Source of the DNA: Rhodoferax sp. | Lineage (GTDB): Bacteria; Pseudomonadota; Gammaproteobacteria; Burkholderiales; Burkholderiaceae_C | Direction of reading: 5' to 3' | Assembly (NCBI GenBank): GCA_025351745.1 | Contig: JANXVI010000369.1 | Location: forward strand, 1-32,518 | Length of the DNA stretch: 32,518 nt | In this document: in pieces, positions 18,198-25,939 of the stretch | Position numbering within the stretch: position 1 is the first letter of the stretch | Layout: each line of letters opens with the position of its first letter | The notes under the pieces: model-generated | What the model was told of the DNA's origin: nothing | The model's input: the letters and a program-made list of their open reading frames with translations, nothing else | Databases searched by the model: none | Made by a program: the position numbers and the translations under genes

Positions 18198-21100
18198 ATG
18201 AAACGTCTTCTCACGACCCTGCTGCTGTCAGTTATAGCACCCCTGTCCTGTGCATGGGCCGACGATGCACTGCGTTTCGGTGTACTGGCTTATCGACCCA
18301 AGGCCCAGGCTATTGCGCAATGGCAACCACTGGCGAGCCACTTGCAAGCAACACTGGGGTTGCGCGTGGAATTGCAGGTTTACGACCTGAACGAACTAGA
18401 AGCTGCAGTCGCCAACCATGCGCTGGATGTTGTTTTGACTGCGCCGGGTCAGTACATTGCCTTGAAACACCGTTACGGACTATCGGCGCCGCTGGCCACC
18501 CAAATGACGCGCGAGGCAGGACGCGACGTTGCCGCTTTCGGTGGGGTCATCTTCACGCGGGTCGACGCGACGACGATCAACCGCTTGGAGGACCTGGCAG
18601 ACCAGCGCATTGCACTTACCAGTCTGGATTTCACCGGCGGATACCAGATGCAGGCATTTGAACTGCTAGAGGCGGGGCTTCCGCCGTTGGATCAATCGAA
18701 GCTGCAAACGCTCGGCATGCCGCAAGACCTGGCCGTGCAGGCCGTTTTGAACGGTCATGCAGAGGTGGGGTTTGTACGCAGCGGCGTGTTGGAGGCCTTA
18801 ACGCGCGAAGGCAAGCTGGACATGGCGCGCGTCAAAGTGATTCACCAGCAGACCCTGCCGACGTTTCCCTTCGCAAGTTCCACACGGCTGTACCCCGAAT
18901 GGCCGGTCGCCGTGACGCGGCAGTTCAGTGAACGCATGGACCGACAATTGGCCGTCGCCCTTCTGTCACTGGCGCCGGACAGTGTGGCGGCACAAGCGGC
19001 TGGCATTGGTGGTTTTTCCATTCCTGCAGACTACAGCGGCGTAGAGTCGTTGCTGCGCCGCCTGCGCTTGCCGCCCTTCGACAAGCCCTCGGAATTCGTG
19101 TGGGCGGATCTGTGGCACCAGTACACCACTTGGATGATTGCCGGGTTTGGCCTCGTAGCGCTGGTGTTTGCCTCTACCGGCGCCCGACTCGTGACCCAAA
19201 ACGCGGCCATACGTCGCAGCCAGGCGCTATACCGGTTGCAAAGTCAACGTGTGTCTGAAATCATTTGGGGCACCAATATCGGCACCTGGGATTGGAATGT
19301 ACAAACCGGGGATATCACGCTCAACGAACGCTGGGCGGAAATCATTGGCTACAGCTTGGTCGAGCTGGCGCCCATCACCATTGACACCTGGATGCAGCGC
19401 ACCCATCCGGACGATCTCAAACTCTCGGGCGACATGGCTGAGCGCTGTTTCAAACACGAGATTGAAAACTACAAGTGTGAAATCAGGGTGCGTCACAAAA
19501 ATGGTAGCTGGGTTTGGGTACTCCATCGCGGCCGCGTGGTCGAATGGACGGCCGACGGCAAACCGGTGCGAATGGTAGGCACCCAGGCCGACATCACGGA
19601 GCGCAAATGTGCCGAGCAACGCGAGCAACACAACACCCGCACACTAGCGATGCTGGCAGGGAATAGGGCCTTACCGGATATCTTGAACACCATCGCTAGT
19701 GACGTTCAGGCCATGAGCCCAGGCGCTGTGTGTTGCATATTGCTGGTAGACGAAGACAACAAGAATTTGCGCGTCGGCGCGGCTCCGAGCTTGCCCGATT
19801 ACTTTCGAGCAGCCATCGACCGCTTTGGCGCAGAGGAAGGCAAGGAGGCTTTCGCCAGTGCTGCCTTTAGCGGACAACGGACGGTTGTCGAAGACATTGA
19901 ACGCGACCCCGCATGGGCCCCGTTGTTGGACCTCACGCGCCAGGCCGGGTTGGCCGCCTTTTGGTCACAACCGATCGTCTCCACGCAGGGGCGAACGATT
20001 GGCGCGTTCACGCTTTACCACCCTATGCGGTGCAGCCCGACGCCTGACGACATTCAACTGCTAGAAGACGAAGCACGCCTCAGCGCCCTGGTCATCGAAA
20101 GAACAGCCAACGAAGCGCATTTGCAACTGGCCGCCAGCGTCTTCCAGCACGCCCGCGAGGGCATCATGATCGGCGATGCAAACGGCACCATCATCGAAGT
20201 CAACGACACATTTACCCACATCACTGGATACAGTCGCACCGATATCCTTGGCCAAAACCCACGCATTCTGCAATCCGGCCGTCAAGACTCGGAGTTCTAT
20301 GCCCAAATGTGGGCGGCGCTTAGCGAGCGGGGCCATTGGTCCGGCGAGGTCTGGAACCGACGCAAGAACGGCGAAATCTATGCCGAAACGCTCACGATCA
20401 GTGCTGTGCGGGATGCCACCGGCATGGCAAAGAACTATGTGGCCTTGTTCACTGACATCACCGACACCAAAGAGCAGCAACGCAAATTGGAGCACTTCGC
20501 CCACTTTGATGCGCTCACCGGTTTACCCAACAGAGTGTTGCTGGCGGACCGATTGAAGCAGGCCATGCTGCACAGTCAGCGGCGCAACCAGGCATTGGCC
20601 GTGGTGTACCTGGATCTGGATGGATTCAAGGCAGTCAATGACCTACACAGCCATAGCGTGGGTGATGCACTATTGGTCGCCCTGGCACAGCGCATGAAAG
20701 ATGCACTGCGCGACGGTGATACGCTGGCGCGCATTGGAGGGGATGAATTTGTTGCGGTTCTGGTCGATCTGGAGCAGCCCCAAGACTGTGAGGCTGTGTT
20801 GGAGCGCCTGCTGCAAGCTGCAGCAGATCCTTTGGTGGTGGACGGACATGTGCTGAAAGTGTCGGCCAGCATCGGTGTTACACAGTTCCCCCAGGATGCC
20901 GTGGACGCGGAGCAGCTGATGCGCCACGCAGACCACGCTATGTACATCGCCAAGCTCGGCGGCAAGAACCGGTTCCATCACTTCGACGTGGCGCAGGACA
21001 CGGCCGTAAAAACGCAGCGTCAGGATATTGCAGCCATTCATGGTGCATTGGAGCAACGCGAGTTTGTGCTGTTCTACCAGCCAAAAGTCAACATGAAAAC

Positions 21101-22160
21101 AGGCGTGGTGACTGGCGCCGAAGCGCTGATCCGATGGCAGCATCCCGAGCGGGGTTTGTTGCCACCGGCTGCTTTTCTGGGCGTGATTGAGAACCACCCG
21201 ATCAGCGTGGAACTGGGCGAATGGGTTATCGATACTGCCCTGGCACAAATGGACATTTGGACGCGCATGGGGTTGCACTTTCCGGTCAGCGTCAACGTCG
21301 GCGTACGCCAACTGCAGCAAGGCAATTTTGTGGAGCGTTTGACCGCCTTGCTGCAGGCCCATCCGGACGTGCCGCCACTGAGCCTTGAGCTCGAAGTGTT
21401 GGAGACCAGTGCGATGGAAGACATAGGGCATGTATCCGACGTCATGAATGCCTGCCGTGCGCTTGGTGTGGGCTTTGCCCTGGATGATTTTGGCACCGGA
21501 TATTCTTCGCTGACCTACCTGAAACACCTGCCCGCGGAGCTGCTCAAGATTGACCAGAGTTTTGTGCGCGACATGCTGGACGACCCGGATGACCTGGCCA
21601 TCGTGGAGGGCGTGATTGGTCTGGCAACGGCCTTTAGGCGCAATGTCATTGCAGAGGGCGTTGAAACTCTCGCGCACGGCGAGCTATTGATGACGCTCGG
21701 CTGTGAGTTGGCGCAGGGCTACGGTATTGCCCGGCCTATGCCCGCCAGCAGTATCCCCGCCTGGGTTGCCAGTTGGCGACCCGACGCCTCTTGGACGGCA
21801 TGGCGCGAACGCGCATTGAGCCGTGACGACAAAGCCCTCGTGTTTGTCGAAGTAGGGCACCGGCACTGGTTGCGATCCATCGAGGCGTTTGTCTGCGGTG
21901 AGTGCGATACGCCGCCGCCCATGGCGGCAAGTGAGTGCCATTTTGGCCGCTGGCAGATCGGCGATGGGCAAGCTCGCTTTGGCAAAACCCCTGCTTTTTG
22001 GGTCGTAGTTGACTTGCACGAACGCATCCATGACAAGGCACAGGCGCTGGTCACCGCCACACAGTCGGCCTTAGTTGTGTCTCAGGATGCAGCCATGGCC
22101 GAGTTGCGCACCTTGCTGGACGAACTGGCGACCAAACTGCGCGATTTGGTGCGTGCTTGA
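18198..22160 (+). CDS. Multidomain c-di-GMP signalling protein: PhnD-like sensor, PAS, GAF, PAS, GGDEF, EAL, CZB
   Basis: The product has 1320 residues. The ATG at 18198 is preferred over an in-frame GTG at 18135 because it yields a clean signal peptide (MKRLLTTLLLSVIAPLSC then AWA). Domains: periplasmic PhnD-like binding domain (about 25-285, opening LRFGVLAYRPKAQAIAQWQP); one membrane helix (about 308-330); PAS (347-470); GAF (478-635); PAS (645-760); GGDEF (765-930) with intact GGDEF at 847-851 and I-site R838xxD841; EAL (950-1190) with EAL at 975-977, DDFGTGYSSL, LKIDQSF and AEGVE; and a C-terminal CZB zinc-binding domain with H1221, C1247, H1274 and H1278. Both c-di-GMP synthesis and hydrolysis could be active. 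It follows narL by 82 bp on the same strand, so it probably responds to anaerobic or nitrate conditions. The ligand is unknown. Confidence 0.85.
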   Translation: MKRLLTTLLLSVIAPLSCAWADDALRFGVLAYRPKAQAIAQWQPLASHLQATLGLRVELQVYDLNELEAAVANHALDVVLTAPGQYIALKHRYGLSAPLATQMTREAGRDVAAFGGVIFTRVDATTINRLEDLADQRIALTSLDFTGGYQMQAFELLEAGLPPLDQSKLQTLGMPQDLAVQAVLNGHAEVGFVRSGVLEALTREGKLDMARVKVIHQQTLPTFPFASSTRLYPEWPVAVTRQFSERMDRQLAVALLSLAPDSVAAQAAGIGGFSIPADYSGVESLLRRLRLPPFDKPSEFVWADLWHQYTTWMIAGFGLVALVFASTGARLVTQNAAIRRSQALYRLQSQRVSEIIWGTNIGTWDWNVQTGDITLNERWAEIIGYSLVELAPITIDTWMQRTHPDDLKLSGDMAERCFKHEIENYKCEIRVRHKNGSWVWVLHRGRVVEWTADGKPVRMVGTQADITERKCAEQREQHNTRTLAMLAGNRALPDILNTIASDVQAMSPGAVCCILLVDEDNKNLRVGAAPSLPDYFRAAIDRFGAEEGKEAFASAAFSGQRTVVEDIERDPAWAPLLDLTRQAGLAAFWSQPIVSTQGRTIGAFTLYHPMRCSPTPDDIQLLEDEARLSALVIERTANEAHLQLAASVFQHAREGIMIGDANGTIIEVNDTFTHITGYSRTDILGQNPRILQSGRQDSEFYAQMWAALSERGHWSGEVWNRRKNGEIYAETLTISAVRDATGMAKNYVALFTDITDTKEQQRKLEHFAHFDALTGLPNRVLLADRLKQAMLHSQRRNQALAVVYLDLDGFKAVNDLHSHSVGDALLVALAQRMKDALRDGDTLARIGGDEFVAVLVDLEQPQDCEAVLERLLQAAADPLVVDGHVLKVSASIGVTQFPQDAVDAEQLMRHADHAMYIAKLGGKNRFHHFDVAQDTAVKTQRQDIAAIHGALEQREFVLFYQPKVNMKTGVVTGAEALIRWQHPERGLLPPAAFLGVIENHPISVELGEWVIDTALAQMDIWTRMGLHFPVSVNVGVRQLQQGNFVERLTALLQAHPDVPPLSLELEVLETSAMEDIGHVSDVMNACRALGVGFALDDFGTGYSSLTYLKHLPAELLKIDQSFVRDMLDDPDDLAIVEGVIGLATAFRRNVIAEGVETLAHGELLMTLGCELAQGYGIARPMPASSIPAWVASWRPDASWTAWRERALSRDDKALVFVEVGHRHWLRSIEAFVCGECDTPPPMAASECHFGRWQIGDGQARFGKTPAFWVVVDLHERIHDKAQALVTATQSALVVSQDAAMAELRTLLDELATKLRDLVRA

Positions 22161-22279
22161 GCGCTGACTCAGCGGCAGGTCTTGCGCTACAAGCTACGCT
22201 GCGCGCAACGGCGGCTTTGATGACTGGTTTGCCGGTGGGGTGGTGCACATTCGGGTGGTCTACCCCGTGCTTGGCGAAA

Positions 22280-23299
22280 TCAGCTCTGCAGCCGACCCGC
22301 CATGCCGCGCGACAACCAGAGACCCGCATGGGCGTCAACGATCAAAGCGTCGACCTGCTGCAGTGGTGCCAGCAAGCTGCGCCCGGCACTGGCACCTGCG
22401 ACCATGATGGAGGCACCCAGCCCATTGATCTCGTCGAGTGTGCGTGACACCAGTGCTACACCATGCGGTCCGGAGGTCGGTTGGCCGGACTTTGGGTCAA
22501 GGACATGGTGGTAGCGGCGGCCATTGCGGATAAAGAATCGCTCATAGTCGCCCGATGCGGCCACAAACCCGGCGTTTAAATCAATGGTGCCCAAAATTCG
22601 TTCGGGTGCGCGGGGGTCCCGCAGTCCTATTCGCCAGTCACGGCCATGCAGTTGGCCTTTCACCACCACATCGCCGCCTCCGTTGAGCATGGCATTGCGA
22701 ATGCCATGCTGCTGCAGCGTGCGCATGCCCGCCTGCAAAATCGGCAACTTTGCAATGCCGCCCAGGTCAATGCGCATACCCCGCTTGCGCAGGAATGCGG
22801 TCGATTGCGCAGGATTGAGGATGAGGTCTTGGAAATCTACCAACTGCCGTTCATGTGCTAGCTCGGCTGCATCGGGAACCACCGGCGAAGTCTGCGTAAA
22901 GTCCCACGCGGTCAGTGCGCCCACCGTGATGTCAAACGCTCCCCGGCTGCGCTGGGACATGGCTTGCGCCATCTGCAGCACGTTCATTAACTCCGGCGCG
23001 ATCGCAATGGGCTGAATGCCAGAGGCAAAGTGCAATGCGTGCACGGGGTTGCCAATGCGGTAGCGGCTCATGAGATCGACCAGGCGCTGCATTTCTGCAA
23101 ATGCCGCCGATATTGCCAAGTCTGTGTCGACACTGCTATCGACTTGTACCGTGATGTCCAGGCGCGTTCCCATCAGGCTGCGCGAGGCTTGGCGCACCGT
23201 TGCTTCTGCCCGTTCCGGGTGCAGGTAAAAACCCGTCACCAACAGGGGCAGGGTCGCCAGCATGCGCCGACGCCCAAGATGGTGACGGGTTTGCGTCAT
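22280..23299 (-). CDS. nosX: FAD:protein FMN transferase, ApbE/NosX type
   Basis: The product has 339 residues and is exported: the N-terminus has a twin-arginine-like signal (GRRRMLATLPLLVTGF), as known for NosX proteins. ApbE family motifs are LMGTRLDITVQVD, SRGAFDITVGALTAWDF, MRIDLGGIAKLPILQAG (the usual text after GGIAK is GYA, so this is a variant), AMLNGGGDVVVKG, and RYHHVLDPKSGQPT. The enzyme transfers FMN from FAD to a Thr in target proteins. In nos clusters the target is NosR, whose SGAT motif is present in this window. The gene is 10 bp downstream of a cytochrome c gene on the minus strand and divergent from nosZ. Confidence 0.88.
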   Translation of the reverse strand: MTQTRHHLGRRRMLATLPLLVTGFYLHPERAEATVRQASRSLMGTRLDITVQVDSSVDTDLAISAAFAEMQRLVDLMSRYRIGNPVHALHFASGIQPIAIAPELMNVLQMAQAMSQRSRGAFDITVGALTAWDFTQTSPVVPDAAELAHERQLVDFQDLILNPAQSTAFLRKRGMRIDLGGIAKLPILQAGMRTLQQHGIRNAMLNGGGDVVVKGQLHGRDWRIGLRDPRAPERILGTIDLNAGFVAASGDYERFFIRNGRRYHHVLDPKSGQPTSGPHGVALVSRTLDEINGLGASIMVAGASAGRSLLAPLQQVDALIVDAHAGLWLSRGMAGRLQS

Positions 23300-23309
23300 G
23301 CGGCGGGGC

Positions 23310-23699
23310 CTATTTGGACAAAGACACCATGTAATCCACGGCGGCTTTCACCTCGTCATCCTTCAAGCCCGGACTTCCGCCGCGGGCTGGCATCGCGCCC
23401 TTGGCTCCATTGAAGCCCTCGATGGCGTGCTTGTACAGAACCTCATGGCCCTGCGCAATCCGTGGAACCCATTCGTCTTTGCTTCCTGGCTTCGGTGCGC
23501 CAGCTGCGCCAGATGCGTGGCACATGGCACACACCTTGCCAAAAACCGATTTGCCCACCGTGTTCTCAGCAACCGGTGCGACCGCAACGGCTACCGGTTT
23601 GGCAGTTGGTTCCGCCGTGGCAGCGGGCGCCTCTGACTTACCGCAGGCGACCAAAGCCGCACTGCACAGCAGCAGTAACCCAAGTCCGTACTTGCTCAT
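23310..23699 (-). CDS. Lipoprotein class I cytochrome c (c5-like)
   Basis: The product has 129 residues. The signal peptide ends in a lipobox with Cys19 (ALVAC), so it is probably anchored to a membrane as a lipoprotein. An Ala/Pro/Val linker (20-45) precedes one cytochrome domain with haem motif CAMCH (57-61) and a probable axial Met103 in GAMPARGG. The layout resembles small c5-type cytochromes. It begins with a good ribosome site (AAGGATGG), and it is cotranscribed with nosX and divergent from nosZ. It is a plausible periplasmic electron donor to NosZ or partner of NosR; this role is inferred from position only. Confidence 0.85.
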   Translation of the reverse strand: MSKYGLGLLLLCSAALVACGKSEAPAATAEPTAKPVAVAVAPVAENTVGKSVFGKVCAMCHASGAAGAPKPGSKDEWVPRIAQGHEVLYKHAIEGFNGAKGAMPARGGSPGLKDDEVKAAVDYMVSLSK

Positions 23700-23817
23700 G
23701 AATCCATCCTTTTAGTCATCAAATCCGAAAAATACAGCGCCGAACGCTATCCGAGTCCGAGGTCTAGCAGGATTCTATTGATGGGCAGTGACCGACCTGT
23801 ACCTCAATATCATTCAT

Positions 23818-23831
23818 TTGATATGAATCAA
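23818..23831. promoter_or_regulatory. FNR/Dnr-type box between the cytochrome c gene and nosZ
   Basis: TTGAT-ATGA-ATCAA is a perfect match to the FNR/Nnr/Dnr consensus TTGAT-N4-ATCAA. Its centre is about 111 bp before the nosZ ATG and about 125 bp before the cytochrome c ATG, so it could activate one or both divergent units under low oxygen or NO. Candidate -10 hexamers (TATACA at 23879-23884 for nosZ; TAGAAT on the minus strand at 23772-23777) would put the box near -60 to -66, but this is uncertain. Confidence 0.75.
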
Positions 23832-23935
23832 TAAAAATCCATTGCGTCAACACGCGTCCTTCGATGCGTCCTAGCATCTATACAGCCCGAAAGAAGATTA
23901 CAGACTTGGGCGCGTCATTAACAAGGATTAGAGCG

Positions 23936-25873
23936 ATGAGCAAAGACCAGACATCCAAAACCGAACTGCCCGCCGAATTGGGCCGTCGCAAGTTCATGAA
24001 TACTGCAGCCCTTGCCGGTCTCGCTGGCGTCGTGGCGTGTACGGACAAAAGCGCACCTGCTGCATCCGCGCCAGCGCCCGCTGCCGCGTCCAAGGGCAGT
24101 GCGGACGCAGGCATCGATTACAGCAAATACGAGGTTAAGCCGGGTGAGCTGGATACCTATTATTCGTTCTCGTCTGGCGGTCACTCGGGTGAAGTGCGCA
24201 TCTATGGCCTGCCATCGGGACGTTTGTTTAAACGTATCCCGGTGTTCAATATGGACGCGCTAGTGGGCTGGGGTATTACCAACGAGTCCAAGAAGATACT
24301 GGGTACCCGACCAGATGGCAGGCCGCTGTATATGACAGGGGACACACACCACGTTCACCAGACCTACCTGGATGGAACGTACGACGGCAAATACATGTTT
24401 GTCAATGACAAGATCCACGGTCGACTGGCGCGCGTGCGCATGGACACCATGGAGTGCGACAAGATCACAGAGCTGCCAAACATCCAAGGATTTCACGGCA
24501 CTTTTACCGATAAGCGTGACCCGGTCGATGCCGCCATCAACCGCACCACCCGCGTGTTCTGTGGCGCCGAATTTGCGATTCCGTTGCCCAATGACGGCAA
24601 AGACATGAACGCGCCGGAAAAGTACCACTCGTTGTTTACCTGTATCGATTCGGAGTCGATGGAGGTGCGCTACCAAATCCTGATCGACGGCAACTGCGAT
24701 TTGGTCGCCACTTCGTATGACGGAAAATTGGCTGCCACGAACCAGTACAACACCGAAGGCGGCGCACACTACGAAGACATGATGTCCGCCGAGCGCGATG
24801 CCTGCCTGTTCTTCAACGTGGCGCGGGTCGAAACAGCCGTGAAAGCGGGCAAATTCAAGACTATTGGTGCCTCCAAAGTGCCGGTTGTTGATGGCACCAA
24901 GGCTGCCAACGCCGACCCCAAAACGGCCATGGTTTGTTATGTTCCCATCTCCAAAAATCCGCATGGCGTAAACGCCAGCCCGGATGGCAAGTATTTCGTG
25001 TGTTCAGGCAAGTTGTCACCGACCGCGTCAGTGATCGACCTCTCCGTCGTTCTGAAATGGTTCGATGGCGAAGTCAAGGATGCGCGCGATGCCGTCGTCG
25101 CCGAGCCCGAGATTGGCCTGGGACCACTGCACACCGGATTTGATAACAAGGGCAATGCATACACCACCCTGTTTTTGGACAGCCAGATCGTCAAGTGGAA
25201 TGTGGAAGCGGCTATCAAGGCATTCAAGGGTGACAAGGCCGCCAAGGTGATCATCGACAAATTGGATGTGCAGTACCAGCCCGGCCACGGTTTCACCTCC
25301 ATGGGCGAGACCAAAGAGGCCGATGGCAAATTCTTTCTCTCGGACAACAAGTTCTCCAAGGACCGATTCTTACCGGTTGGCCCGTTGCACCCTGAGACCG
25401 CCCAGCTGATCGACATCAGCGGCGAGAAAATGCGTTTGGTTGCCGACCACGCGGTCTATTCTGAGCCCCATGACTCCATCATCGTTCGCCGAGACATCAT
25501 CAAGACCCGTCAGGTGTACAACATAGACGACTTCCCCCATGCCGTCAAAGATGCAAAGGACTGCCGTGTAGAGCGCAAGGGCAAAAAGGTCACGGTGTAC
25601 CTCACCTCCCAGGCGCCGACCTTTGGCCTGCGCGAGTGGACGGTTAAACGGGGCGATGAAGTCACCATCATCCTGACCAATCTGGACAAGGTCGAGGACT
25701 TGACCCACGGCTTCGCCATCCCTAAATACGACGTCCAGTTCATCGTCAACCCGCAGGAAACCAAGTCGGTATCCTTCATGGCAGACAAGCCGGGCGTGTA
25801 TTGGTGCTATTGCACCAACTTCTGCCACGCGCTGCACCTTGAAATGCGCTCGCGCATGTTTGTCGAGGCTTAA
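23936..25873 (+). CDS. nosZ: Nitrous-oxide reductase (clade I, Tat-exported)
   Basis: The product has 645 residues. The ATG at 23936 has an AAGGA ribosome site and gives a twin-arginine leader (LGRRKFMNTAALAGLAGVVA); a longer frame from 23864 lacks such support. The periplasmic dimeric enzyme reduces N2O to N2. The seven-bladed propeller carries CuZ ligands, including H138 and H139 (in THHVHQ), with HGVNASPDGKYF, GLGPLHTGFD and PGHGFTSMGE also visible. The C-terminal cupredoxin holds CuA: H591 (HGFAIPKYDVQF), C626, C630, H634 and M637 (CYCTNFCHALHLEM). The RR-type leader is the mark of clade I (typical) NosZ. It is first in the plus-strand nos cluster and followed by a strong terminator. Confidence 0.97.
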   Translation: MSKDQTSKTELPAELGRRKFMNTAALAGLAGVVACTDKSAPAASAPAPAAASKGSADAGIDYSKYEVKPGELDTYYSFSSGGHSGEVRIYGLPSGRLFKRIPVFNMDALVGWGITNESKKILGTRPDGRPLYMTGDTHHVHQTYLDGTYDGKYMFVNDKIHGRLARVRMDTMECDKITELPNIQGFHGTFTDKRDPVDAAINRTTRVFCGAEFAIPLPNDGKDMNAPEKYHSLFTCIDSESMEVRYQILIDGNCDLVATSYDGKLAATNQYNTEGGAHYEDMMSAERDACLFFNVARVETAVKAGKFKTIGASKVPVVDGTKAANADPKTAMVCYVPISKNPHGVNASPDGKYFVCSGKLSPTASVIDLSVVLKWFDGEVKDARDAVVAEPEIGLGPLHTGFDNKGNAYTTLFLDSQIVKWNVEAAIKAFKGDKAAKVIIDKLDVQYQPGHGFTSMGETKEADGKFFLSDNKFSKDRFLPVGPLHPETAQLIDISGEKMRLVADHAVYSEPHDSIIVRRDIIKTRQVYNIDDFPHAVKDAKDCRVERKGKKVTVYLTSQAPTFGLREWTVKRGDEVTIILTNLDKVEDLTHGFAIPKYDVQFIVNPQETKSVSFMADKPGVYWCYCTNFCHALHLEMRSRMFVEA

Positions 25874-25885
25874 AAAGTCGCGCTC

Positions 25886-25923
25886 GGGGCAGTGCAGTCG
25901 CCCGGCTGCACTGCCCCTTTTTT
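25886..25923 (+). terminator. Intrinsic terminator between nosZ and nosR
   Basis: A perfect 12-bp stem, GGGGCAGTGCAG (25886-25897) and CTGCACTGCCCC (25906-25917), has an 8-base loop and is followed by six T residues (25918-25923). It starts 12 bases after the nosZ stop and ends 16 bases before the nosR ATG. It should release most transcripts after nosZ, with readthrough or a further promoter needed for nosRDFYL. Confidence 0.93.
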
Positions 25924-25939
25924 CTTGTTTGGATGTCCG

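Noticed and set aside
20670..21677. 335-codon minus-strand frame opposite the GGDEF-EAL region
   Set aside because: The plus strand encodes intact GGDEF and EAL motifs; the reverse frame has no family features.
22161..22279. Possible small gene between the GGDEF-EAL protein and nosX
   Set aside because: The 119-bp convergent gap holds only frames running into the antisense of nosX and no ribosome site.
25892..25939. GTG upstream start for nosR
   Set aside because: The codon is inside the terminator stem and would add a leader unlike NosR signal peptides; the ATG at 25940 has a better site and gives a clean signal peptide.
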